Positions 10,291 to 19,629 of a stretch of DNA of 64,000 nt are shown here, piece after piece; the first letter of the stretch is position 1; each line of letters opens with the position of its first letter. The notes beneath the pieces were generated by a model. That model worked only from the letters and a program-made list of their open reading frames with translations, was not told where the DNA came from and did no database searches. The stretch spans positions 368,391,387-368,455,386 of the forward strand of contig OX336388.2 in the NCBI GenBank assembly GCA_946902985.2, read 5' to 3'. The translations under genes were made by a program, and so were the position numbers. Source of the stretch: Meconema thalassinum (Eukaryota > Arthropoda > Insecta > Orthoptera > Tettigoniidae).

Positions 10291-10589
10291 GAAGAAGAAT
10301 AAATGGACACATATTTGCCGAGACACCAACACGGATGAATACGGGATGGACAGAAGGACGCAATAGAGAACACAGTGAATGGATGAAGGGATATAGGGAA
10401 GAAACGAGGAAACATTGAGGTAAATGAGATCTAACGCGCTCCTTAGTCCGGCATAACGAATCAATAAATCGAACGAATTCAGGTACCTTAATGTAAACCA
10501 TGAGTTGGAACCTTATGGAGGATCTACTCTCCACTCTAAACGTTCCGTTTTGAACTTCCGTTTGGCAGCTGAACTGGAACTTTATTGGG

Positions 10590-11065
10590 CAACCTCCTGT
10601 ATAGCTCCGGAGGTCCGGGTTCGATTCCCGGCTCTGCCAATAAATAAAATTCTGGTCTGAGGGCTAGAACGGGATTCAGTCAGCCTTGTGAGACAAAGCA
10701 GAGCAGAGATGGGTCCGTTTCCCATCTCAGCCATCCTGCAAGGGGCTACTACAGACACCACAAGAACACACATTATCAGATAAAGAAGCATGTAGTTTAA
10801 CGTGACCGTTAATCTTGCGATCATGAGCCACGGGACCTCCTTTTTACGTGGGTTCTGATCCACAGGACATGGCGTTTCACTTCGAAAACCTCACATGCAT
10901 TGTCCGGGTATCGAACCCAGTCCACCTTGGTGAGAGGCATACAGCTTGACCGCTGCGCCACCACGCCCCCAGATTATCAGATATATTCTAGCTATATATA
11001 TGCACACACCCAAGTACACTGGATAAAATTACCACGATGTCTCAAAGCCCCTAAATAAATTATCA
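10590..11065 (+). mobile_element. SINE-2 copy, interrupted
   Basis: The head contains the B-box arm ccgggttcgattcccgg (10615-10631), followed by the body segment 'tctggtctgagggctagaacggg' region, also found at 57232-57255. A second B-box-like arm lies near 10711. The body stops near 10765, and the tail (cacacacccaagtacac) reappears at about 11003-11065. The gap holds a minus-strand tRNA-like sequence. Family comparison is with 12600, 24728 and 57148. Confidence 0.65.
10880..10970 (-). repeat. tRNA-like SINE head
   Basis: Read on the minus strand, it shows an A box (tggcgcagcggtcaagc, 10945-10961) and a B box (gggttcgataccc, about 10906-10918). The arms do not fold into a clean cloverleaf, so this is a SINE head or tRNA pseudogene rather than a working tRNA gene. 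Confidence 0.5.
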
Positions 11066-11640
11066 AGAACTGTATAGCAGAGATTTAATTACATTTATCT
11101 TTAATCACCAAATGCCAAACAAGAGATAGTCTACGAGCCAACATCGTACGTTTAGCTTTGTCGTAGATTTTTGTTGTCCTGTAAAATCCAACTCCCTCGT
11201 TCTGCAATCGAACCCGCTATCTTGGCATTAGGAGTAGTACACTGATCCACCGGTTTCTTAATCCCACTACTCTACCAGGCAATACTGGTGAGAGTAGATC
11301 TGGAGATTGGTGAGGAAGTAAAGGGCTTAAGGGAGAAACTTCGACACTTAGAGCCGGGGATCTCACTTGAAGCAGCTGCAATTGTACCAAAACCGTGCCG
11401 AGAATATACTAGAGAACTCACCATAGTCGCCCAAGGTGTAATGTCGAGCAGGCTGAGATTTAGCCAATAAGTTGAAGATGACGTTCTACGTAACTTCCTC
11501 TTCGAGTGCATTCTCTTCAAGTGTAATTACTTCACCCACACTGTGTAGGCGGATAGAAACGAGTTTCTCCGAAGGGTGTGAAGTTAAACTCGTACAGCCG
11601 GACTCACCAGGGCTATTCTCTCCACTCTCTACGGGCTAAC
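11066..11640. other. No recognised feature
   Basis: No coding frame with family resemblance and no repeat with a partner in this window were found. Confidence 0.4.
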
Positions 11641-11644
11641 AACT

Positions 11645-12615
11645 TTTGTGTGACGTGGATTGGTGACCGCGGGGCTTCAGCTCAGCCCAGTACTGTTCCT
11701 ACTTACTTGTGCCGAACTCCTGTGTAGAAAACTTTTCTATCGACCTGCCTTGGTCTACTCTTGTTTTCTTCCGACCATACGGATTAATTATCACCGAGAA
11801 CTAGGGTACCTTTCATACTGCCGTCATCTTCAGCCTACCCCCAGGGGCTCACGAATAGTGTGACGTGGGTTGGTGACAACGGGGCTTCAGCTCAGCTCAG
11901 TACTTTTCCTACTCACTTGTGCCTAACTCCAGTGTTCAAACTTTTCTGCCGACCTGCCTTGGTCTACTCGTGTTTTCTTCCGACCATGAAAAATCCACAG
12001 CCTCCTTCCAGTCGACATAACCGGGTCAGGGAATGGAATGAATGAAGCCCCCATCTAGCGGCGAGGATATGAACTGTTCCGGCTGCCGAAGCTGGTCGCA
12101 CTCCTCTGGGGCAATGATTAAATTAATGACAGATGAAATGAAATGATAGTGGAGAGTGTTTCTGGAATGAAATTTGTTACCCGGAGAAATACCTGTCTGC
12201 CTCCGCTTTGTCTTCCAACATATTGGTTAATATTAATACCGAGATCTATGGTGCCTTTCATTCTCCCGCCTTCTTCAGCCTACCCCAAGAGGCTCATGAC
12301 TAGTGTGAGGTGGTTTGGGGATTCAATTCAGTCCACTCACTTGAGCTGAGCAAAGGAGCATACACTGAGCAACGTAGCCAAAATTTATAATGTTTTTATT
12401 GTCTTCCACGGGTTGGCAACCATGAGACCTCAGGGAAATCCGGCAATGCTTCCATTTGCTTGTGCCTCCTTTCTTCCATGTTCCTTATCGACCAGCCTCG
12501 GTCAACTCGTGCTTTCTACCGGCCCGACAGTGTTACACTATCCAAGATCTAGAGTGTGTGCCATTATCCAGTATTCCTTGGCCTACCCTCATGGGATAAC
12601 GACTAGTGGGAAGTA
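11645..12615 (+). repeat. Tandem repeat, about 209-bp unit, three degenerate copies
   Basis: Anchor phrases recur in order: gtgtgacgtggnttggtgac (11649, 11858, degenerate near 12303), ttggtctactcntgttttcttccgacc (11748, 11960, degenerate at 12496) and cttcagcctaccccnngaggctca (11830, 12278, degenerate at 12580). The first interval is 209 bp. Unit 2 is split by a SINE-B fragment at 11986-12214, which lengthens it. I do not recognise a coding role. Confidence 0.75.
11986..12214 (-). mobile_element. SINE-B, head-truncated
   Basis: This matches the SINE-B body in inverse orientation: aaaatccacagcctccttcc at the left, cccccatctagcggcgagg in the middle, and cctgtctgcctccgctttgtc at the right. The tRNA-like head is missing. 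It lies inside a unit of the 209-bp tandem repeat, which resumes on its right. Confidence 0.82.
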
Positions 12616-12870
12616 CGCTCAGCTTCGTGAGGCAAAACTGAGAAGAAGAGGGTTCGATTCCCTCCTCAGCTCTCTTGGAAGTCGATTTCCGTGATTTCCC
12701 ATTTCTACACCAAGCATATGCTGGGATGGTTCCTAACTTAAGGCCACGGCCACCTCCTTCCAGGTCCTTACCTGAATTACAAATACACACACTAATAACA
12801 TATTCTATCAGACAATTTCTACAAAATACACGGGGCTACATGTCTACGATTTCGCAAAGTCGGCTCTCCG
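12600..12870 (+). mobile_element. SINE-2 copy
   Basis: It contains the second B-box arm gagggttcgattccctc (12648-12664), the central core (gatttccgtgatttcccat to ttaaggccacggccacctcc, 12683-12757) and the tail ending acacggggctacatg (about 12829-12843). The first tRNA-like head is not recognisable. The core is shared with SINE-A. Confidence 0.75.
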
Positions 12871-12898
12871 CTCGTGAGTCATCAGCTAGCTGAATTGC

Positions 12899-13480
12899 GT
12901 TTTCTTAGACGCGGAGCTGTCCTCTGGCGGAGAGCGGAACGGTAGCTCATTTGTATACTAGGAGTGATAAGATGAGGTCGATATGGACGTGGAATCTAGA
13001 CTTTCTATTTTAATACACAAGGAAGAGGAGGAGGAGGAGGAAGAAATGGAGGAGAAGGAAGAGTTACTACTGCATTTAGTGAAGGATCGAAAATGTGCAA
13101 GTGACATATTTAAAACGCGTGAAAATGAGGGAGTGTTTAACATTCTTATAAATAACCATTTAATTGATGACGAAATTAGATTCAAACAGTACTTTCGATT
13201 GACCAAAAACGAGTTCTATGATCTATACCAAGAAATAAAAGATGTATAATTACTAAAATCGCAGGTTTATAACAGAAAGCAGTAAACCGACACACACTCA
13301 TGGTGCACACACTTTATACTAAACACACAAGGGACACAATTGAATAAAACTACACACAACTTGTACAGACGTCCAGCCACTCCGCCAGCCGACAGCGGAC
13401 TCGTCTGCTCTCGGAGCAGAGGAACGCGGAGGAGCGAGTTCCGCTCGTCAAGCGGTGGTCCGCTCCGCTTCTAGGAAAAC
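12899..13480 (+). mobile_element. PIF/Harbinger-like relic with imperfect inverted ends
   Basis: The left end GTTTTCTTAGACGCGGAGC (12899-12917) is matched in inverse orientation by the right end, which ends at 13480 (GTTTTCCTAGAAGCGGAGC). Similarity continues inward to a shared GAGCGGAAC. Between them lies a short transposase-like frame. No 3-bp target duplication is evident at these ends, so the boundaries are provisional. Confidence 0.55.
12983..13249 (+). pseudogene. Harbinger-type transposase N-terminus (fragment)
   Basis: An 88-residue frame. After a low-complexity run of Glu (a GAG/GAA tract near residues 13-27) comes a stretch resembling the start of HARBI1-like transposases: INNHLIDDEIRFKQYFRLTK followed by NEFYDLYQEIKDV. 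The catalytic DDE domain is absent. It lies between the inverted ends described above, consistent with an internally deleted element. The similarity is judged by eye only. Confidence 0.5.
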
Positions 13481-13821
13481 AGTACCATTATAATATTACA
13501 TATTACATATTACATATGCTCTCCGCTTCCACGCCTAGGAAACCCCAGCTTAAAGGAGACAGCATTTTATAAATGTACAGAAATTATTACAAAAAGTATT
13601 TACCTTCGAATAATAACAAAACAACATCAATCAGTTGACATCACATGTCCCCATTGAAATTATTGGTATTCTTTCACATGTCTATGATTTCGTTGTGAGT
13701 TTGCAGGAAACCTCTCGCATGAGAACACTTACAGTATACAGATTCCGCATACACGTCATCCCGCTCTCCACGTCATTAATTCACAATTAGAACTGCGGGA
13801 ATCCTTATTATTCTTATTATA
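13481..13821. other. Intergenic, one end-like motif
   Basis: A second copy of the Harbinger-end motif appears (ctccgcttccacgcctaggaaa, about 13519-13540), preceded by three ttacata repeats. Otherwise nothing is recognised. Confidence 0.4.
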
Positions 13822-14479
13822 CAGTAAAACCCCTGAAATCCGAGCTAATTGGGGCTGTAGCCTGTTCGGATTTCAATTTGTTCGGATTAGCCGAAAATAT
13901 CCATAACATAATAACCAGCCCTCGTTACGGTATAGGACTGTACGTTGAGGTAGCGACAGTGAGGAAGAAGAAAATTCGACAGACAATGTGACTTATACTG
14001 AAGCTGCATCTGCTCTTGACGTCGCATTGCGCTTCGTAGAACAACACGCAGTAGTCACGCCAAACGATGTCATGTTCATGCGACGCTGGCGCACGATTGA
14101 AACCGCGGAAATGTTTTCGTCGCTTCGACAATTGAAGATAACTGATTTCAAGTGAAAGATTAAGTGATACTTTGTGTTTTTCTATTGTTATTTCATTTGT
14201 TTTTGCAAAGTGATTAACCTAAGGAATTACAACAACGAACTTTTCCGTTTTTCAATCCTGGATGAGATAAGTATGTAGGCACATTTACACTGTGTTAGGT
14301 ATGCTAACTGTACTTCTTTGTTAATTTTTCAACTAATTATTTAAAATAACGTTATATTGTAGAATATATAATTGTTTTATCACTAAAATAAGTTTCTCTC
14401 TTTTTTTTTTTCAAACTTGTAATTGTCGAAAATAACTCGTTCGGATTACCCGGGATTTCGTATTTGAGGGGTTTCACTG
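13822..14479 (+). mobile_element. pogo/Tigger-like DNA transposon, internally deleted
   Basis: The inverted ends are CAGTAAAACCCCTGAAATCC (13822-13841) and the inverse of its partner ending at 14479 (CAGTGAAACCCCTCAAATAC). Both are flanked by TA (13820-13821 and 14480-14481), the target of Tc1/mariner-superfamily elements. Near both ends there is a 'ttcggatta' motif. The element keeps only the C-terminal tail of a transposase. Confidence 0.82.
13949..14155 (+). pseudogene. pogo/Tigger transposase C-terminal tail
   Basis: A 68-codon open stretch ends at TGA 14153-14155. It reads an acidic GSDSEEEE segment, then ALRFVEQHAVVTPNDVMFMR and a terminal SSLRQLKITDF. This layout (acidic patch, VEQ helix, RRW, SLRQ..ITDF end) is that of Tigger/jerky-type DDE transposases. 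The DNA-binding and catalytic regions are missing. Recognition is by pattern and no search was possible. Confidence 0.68.
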
Positions 14480-14607
14480 TATATAATATTTGGAAAAGGG
14501 GTAATTCCCCGGTGTCAAATTGTACAAATACTGAGAACTTACCAACAATAACATTAAACACAATATACACAATTCTCAATTTAGGAACTAGAGTAATTAC
14601 ATCGTAG

Positions 14608-14939
14608 GAAGCCTCCGTGGCTTAGGCGGCAGCACGCCGGCCTCTCACCGCTGAGTCCGTGGTTCAAATCCCGGTCACTCCATGTGAGATCTGTGCTGGA
14701 CAGAACGGAGGCAGACAGGTTTTTCTCCGGGTACTCCGGTTTTCTCTGTCAACATTTCATTCCAGCAACACTCTCCACTATAATTTCATTTCATCTGTCA
14801 TTCATTTAATCATTGCCCCGGAGGAGTGCGTCAGGCCTCGGCAGCCGGCACAGTTCATATCCTCGCCGCTAGATGGGGGCTTCATTCGTTCCATTCCTGA
14901 CCCGGTCGGAGACTGGAAGCAGGTTGTGGATTTTCATTC
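14608..14939 (+). mobile_element. SINE-B, full copy with 16-bp target duplication
   Basis: A tRNA-like head has A box ccgtggcttaggcggcagc (14614-14632) and B box gtggttcaaatccc (14661-14674). The 332-bp body ends aggttgtggattttcattc without a poly(A) tail. It is bounded by an exact 16-bp direct repeat, agtaattacatcgtag, at 14592-14607 and 14940-14955. Other copies are at 21100 and 23924, with a fragment at 11986. Confidence 0.92.
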
Positions 14940-15159
14940 AGTAATTACATCGTAGTAGGACCTATTTACACAAAATTTCAATAAACACATCAATATGTCT
15001 GGGGAAAGGCTCTAAGACTGAGGCAGATAATGAGTTCCAATTATCAATACCACCACTACCACCACTAATACATGTACTTTTTTAATTAAAGAATATTTCC
15101 CAAAATTTATACGCTGTGGTCGGACCTTAACGTTATGTGGATGATCTGCCCTGCTTAGG

Positions 15160-15480
15160 TAGGTGGGATTTCCCAGACGTTTACTTAGTTCTCCCTATGC
15201 TGGCCGATTATTGTGTTAAACATAGCGTGTAGTCTGGATTTGGTCCTTCTATCTTCCAGAGATTCCCACCCTAGTTTTGTACTATTCGAGTTACACTATT
15301 TCTGGGATTAAAGTCGTAGAGCACAAACCTAGCAGCCTTCCTTTGTACCATCTCCAGCGCATTGATGAGCCCTACCTGATATGGGTCCCAAACCGCTGAG
15401 CCGTATTCAAAGATTCGCCTCACCAGGGTCAAATATCCTAATTCTTTTGCGGTAGAGCTACTGCCTTTTAATACCCGAAA
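15160..15480 (-). pseudogene. LINE RT C-terminal fragment
   Basis: On the minus strand one reads YLTLVRRIFEYGSAVWDPYQ followed by INALEMVQRKAARFV, a block found after the RT domain in Jockey/CR1-type proteins. Flanking residues degenerate quickly, and there is a stop near 15270. This is an old fragment. Confidence 0.7.
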
Positions 15481-15487
15481 AAGAGCA

Positions 15488-15560
15488 TTGTCCTACAAAT
15501 TGCTCTGACAAAATTCACTATCATGCTATCGAGTGTCTTCGCCTTTTAATGTATAACGAG
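15488..15560 (+). repeat. Short dispersed repeat (partner at 22153-22220)
   Basis: The string tgtcctacaaattgctctg followed by aaattca.tatca..tatcga.gtgtcttcg occurs here and at 22153-22220 in the same orientation. The family is unknown. Confidence 0.6.
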
Positions 15561-15623
15561 ATTCAAATAGCGAATCGTAAAAAAATACACCAAGACAAGC
15601 TACGACAACAGTAGCGTAATTAT

Positions 15624-16731
15624 TAGCATACTTTTCACATTTTGCAAAAATAAGGAAAAAGTACACTTATGAGATCGATCCGGGAACATGTCTGTCTGTC
15701 TATCTGTCCTTCTGTCTGTCTGTCTGTCTGTCTGGATATCTGTGTCCCCCTAATACTTCTAAACAGCTGCAGCAATCGAATCCAAATTTGGTATGAGAAA
15801 AGATCTATACCTGGATATCTCAATCCCATATTTGAAAATTATATCAGTTCTACCAACTGCTGAAAAAACGCATTTGCAATTTTAGCTCCATGTTGGATAT
15901 CTTGGAAGGTATGTGAGGGGGCTATTCCAAAATTAGCACACATATAGATAATAATATTTCTTGTTCAATTTCCAGGAGGCCATGCTTGACGGTGTTGCCA
16001 AAATGATTATAAGTCTGCTGATATGCCCAATTTTTAAATGCATATAACATCTACACTATCAATTGGAATTCAACCAAATTTCGTATGTGTTGTGTGTTCC
16101 ATAACAGATATGACTATGCTTATTCTTAAGAGCAACCAGGGCTGCCAAATGTTGATAAATGCTGCCTCTATTTTTTACCCTAATATTAATATATCAGAAA
16201 GTATGTAAGCTAACAGCTTTAAAATTTGCACACGTATAGTACCTGACATTCTAGATTAATTTGGAGAAAGCGATATACGTCAGTGCTGCCAACATGACTC
16301 TAAGCCTGCTGATATGTCCAATTTTAAAATACATGTAACTTTTATACTAACAAATGGATTTCATCCAAAACTGGCACAACCAGAGATCATAATATTTCAG
16401 ATTATTTCTGACCAACACATGTATGACATTGTTGCCAACATGATTTCAAGCGCGTTGATAGATCCAATGTCTAACTGCATGTAACATCCATGCTATCCAT
16501 TGGACTTTAACCACATTTTGTATTCTGTACCTTAAGAGATGGAACTAACAATATATTCAGTAACCAGGGCTGCCAACTGTAGTGCTCTAATAGGCTACAT
16601 TATACCAGGTGTATATATCGAACTAATCAGAAATTTCGATTTCGTCATTATTCTAGATAGGTCTATATAGATTGGCATGAATCCTAAATTTTAAGAAAAG
16701 TAGGGTCTTTAGTTCGTCACGGAACTTCTTG
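15624..16731 (+). mobile_element. Helitron-like non-autonomous element (HINE C)
   Basis: The 5' end TAGCATACTTTTC is followed by the conserved block cttatgagatc, a (GTCT)n tract at 15689-15735 and a tgtccccctaa block. The 3' end carries AGTTCGTCACGGAACT, a hairpin, followed by TCTTG and a T-run; just inside it gaaaagtaggg is an inverse echo of the 5' end. This architecture (5' end inverted near the 3' hairpin, internal microsatellite, insertion at T/T) is what is described for Helentron-derived HINE/DINE-1 elements. The body is a degenerate tandem repeat: TGCCA anchors at 15996, 16143, 16287, 16433 and 16571 (intervals 147, 144, 146, 138). There is no coding capacity. Confidence 0.72.
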
Positions 16732-17108
16732 TTTTTAGAGTAAATTTGAACCTCAACACAGTGATCAGGATGTGATGATGGCCCTGAGGGTCAAAACACG
16801 TAATTCTAAATTGACCCATTTAATAATGATAATTAGCTGCCTTTCTCCCTGTCTGTTAGATAGTCAGACAGAAGACTGGATGGATCCTTAAAAAGTACCG
16901 CCGTTAGGTTATGTGGCTAGATACCCACAAAAACCCAAGGCAGCACTATATTGAGGCGTACTAGGCAAGATGAGGAGTGAGGTAGTTTGCCATTGCTTTC
17001 CTCCCTGAGTCAGAACAGTGGTACCAAACCAATGAGTAGAGCCTTTCACAGCATCCACAGGCACTGACTGTGCCCTGAATGTCATTACTCAGCACCATCC
17101 ATAACTCA
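16732..17108. other. Probable old interspersed repeat, unclassified
   Basis: Unique within this window, with no coding frame. Text such as 'tttgccattgctttcctccc' looks like a dispersed insect repeat, but that impression is from memory and unsupported here. Confidence 0.35.
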
Positions 17109-17143
17109 CAAGGGAACGGATTGCGGCGTAAACTTCTAATCTA

Positions 17144-18309
17144 CTGTCGACCAAAATATTATGTGTACTCGAGTTTGAAGGTTGTTTGTTAAGTAACCAA
17201 TAGACGTACATAAAATCCAATACCATCAACATTTTCGTCGTTCTATTTTACGTTAGGTCATGAAGGTTTGGATTTTTTAATTTATATTTTAATATTTTTT
17301 ATCGCAGTTGGAACACAATAGGTGCACGTTTTTAAGCATGTTTCAACCATGCGTCACATTTAAGAATTATTATCTCAAAAACGCGTCATCAGATCGAATC
17401 CAAATGTTAACACAATATACATTGGAATGTTGTATAACTGATTTATTAATTTCACAATTTTGTGTGTTCAAGAAACAAAGTTGTTATCATTGTTGTAAGG
17501 TAACTTTTTCTCGGCTCAGGGTGGTTGGAAAATGTAGTTCTTGGTTGCGTTGTAATCGTTATTTATCACAAAGTTATGCTGTATGACTGTGAAATACGCA
17601 AATTAATTCACTTATTTTATATCGGTTTGTATTTGTACGAGGAAATAACACACGGTTCACTAGCTAGCCGCTCCTGGGAAAGCTGTACAGCGTTGCCGAA
17701 ATGGTGCCCACACGCATCATGGCGCGTCTCGCTCGGAAGTGATGGGCTCCATCTCAGAACGCTGTACAGCTTTCCCAGGAGCGGCTAGCTAGTGAACCGT
17801 GTGTTATTTCCTCGTACAAATACAAACCGATATAAAATAAGTGAATTAATTTACGTATTTCACAGTCATACAGCATAACATTTTGATGTATAACGATTAC
17901 AACGCAACCAAGAACTACATTTTCCAACCACACCGAGCCGAGAAAAAGTTACCTTACAACAATGATAACAACTTTGTTTCTTGGACACACACAATTTTGA
18001 ATTTAATAAACCAGTTATACAACATTCCAATGTATATTGTGTTAAAATTTGGATTCGATCAGATGACGGGGTTATGAGATAATAATTCCTAAATGTGACG
18101 CATGGTTGAAACACGCTTAAAAACGTGCACTTTTTGTGTTCCAACTGCGATAAAAAAATATTAAAATATAAATTAAAAATTCCAAACCTTCATGACCTAA
18201 CGTAAAATAGAACGACGAAAATGTTGATGGTATTGGATTTTATGTAGGTATATTGGTTACTTTACAATCAACCTTAAAACTCGAGTGCACTTAATACTTT
18301 GGTCGACAG
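17144..18309. mobile_element. 1.17-kb near-perfect palindromic MITE inserted in the foldback arm
   Basis: The arms run 17144-17694 and 17758-18309 in inverse orientation around a 63-nt unpaired centre. The ends are CTGTCGACCAAA and TTTGGTCGACAG, flanked by TA on both sides (17142-17143, 18310-18311). The arms carry the same features mirrored, for example cacacggttcactagctagc at about 17650 and its inverse at 17783. Differences between arms are scattered substitutions and small indels. The other arm of the host MITE (near 19270) lacks the insert and reads through, marking the empty site. No protein is encoded; mirrored short frames in the arms are by-products of the symmetry. Confidence 0.9.
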
Positions 18310-18700
18310 TAGTTGAAATTCAGTACACAATATTCCTACAAAGTTGTACAATGACGTAGTGAAAACCGCACGGGCCACTTTCAATTTTGAACGCCAATAT
18401 TGAGCGCCGAAAACCTGCCGGGCGACGGCATGAGCGAGGAGGTGGGAAGATGTATAGCTGACCTTGATCCCTAGCAGCACGCGATGGCTCCAGCCACCGG
18501 CTCTCATAGCGATCACTTTCAGGAAAGCAGCTCTGTGGACAAACTACAACTTTCCAAGAATTAAAAATTGGAAGGTGTTCCAATTGAAAATCGTCGTTAT
18601 CATTTTGTGACATTTGTAAATATTCTGACTGTAAAGTTAAGTTGTTAAAACTCAGCAATTCTTGTAGGTTTGTGCCGTGTCTTGTGTGGGATTTCGCCTA

Positions 18701-18738
18701 GGACACCAAGCTGGCTCATCGGTGGGCCCTTGGTGTCC
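18701..18738. repeat. Short hairpin inside the foldback MITE
   Basis: GGACACCAAG at 18701-18710 pairs perfectly with CTTGGTGTCC at 18729-18738 across an 18-nt loop. Its function is unknown. Confidence 0.6.
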
Positions 18739-19629
18739 CCGCCCGGACCCCCACAGGAGTGACGAACTGCGCGCCACCTCACTTTATATTAAGTGCAACT
18801 GCACCACTTGACTGCGAGAACTAAAAGCTCATGCAGCCTTAACCTCCCTATGAAGGCTTCCAAAAAGATGGTATAAGTTGTTAACATTAATTGTTGCCTG
18901 TGCTAGTAAAATTAATAACAGACGAAATAAATATGAGACACTTAAATGGCTTGATGACGGTACGATTTGGGACCTGATCTTTTGAAACATCACTTTTGTA
19001 TTACATAGCCCTACCGAACTTACAAGGGAGTGGGATGAGGGAAGGTGGAAAGTGGGGAATGCAACGCAGCACGGCAGGTCGCTGCATGGTGGCCGCGCGC
19101 TGCTAGGAATCAAGGTCAGCTTTACCTCTTCCCACCTCCTCGCTCATGCCGTCGCCCGGCAGGTTTTCGGCGCTCAATTTTGGCGTTCAAAATTGAAAGT
19201 GACCCGTGCGGTTTTCACTACGTCATTGTACAACTTTGTAGGAATATTGTGTACTAAATATCAACCAGATTAGAACTTTAACCCGCAATCCATTCCCTTG
19301 TTAGTAGCTTCCATATAATCACAGCCACGAGTGAGACTGAGACATCAGTAAAAAGCCATATCTTACTGTAGCCTATGTCAACAGACAAATGCAAATGTAC
19401 TGTATTCATCAAGAGATGACAAACAGGCCAATCTAATGCAAGTAATTTTTTCCAGTACTGTATTTACATATTTATATTTAGTACCCCGCCCAATCATGGA
19501 GCATATTCGTGTTGACCGACTAAAGAACTACAACTGTCAATTCTGAAGAAGACACACAAACCTTGTGCCACGCTATGACAAGTGCCTCAGAAATAGTGGG
19601 AGCTGTGTGGAACGATATTTTACAATTTG

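Larger units (their letters stand above)
17109..19300. mobile_element. Foldback-type MITE with long inverted arms
   Basis: The left end CAAGGGAACGGATTGCGG (17109-17126) pairs with the inverse at 19283-19300 (CCGCAATCCATTCCCTTG). The arm then continues: 18315-18495 (cagtacacaatattcctac ... gcgagg...) is inverted at 19085-19265. The left arm is split at 17143/18310 by a palindromic element, so the arm was once about 220 bp. Removing the insert leaves about 1.0 kb with no transposase. The central part, 18500-19080, shows nothing coding. No clear target duplication is seen, so the superfamily is unassigned. Confidence 0.8.

Noticed and set aside
14659..14955. A 98-codon frame repeated in the minus strand at 21083 and 23883
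   Set aside because: It is SINE-B sequence read as protein; repeated presence reflects SINE copies, not a gene family.
17308..18144. Two similar 92-codon frames in opposite orientation
   Set aside because: They are the mirrored arms of the palindromic MITE; the peptide (Cys/Tyr-rich) resembles no family and its duplication follows from the symmetry.
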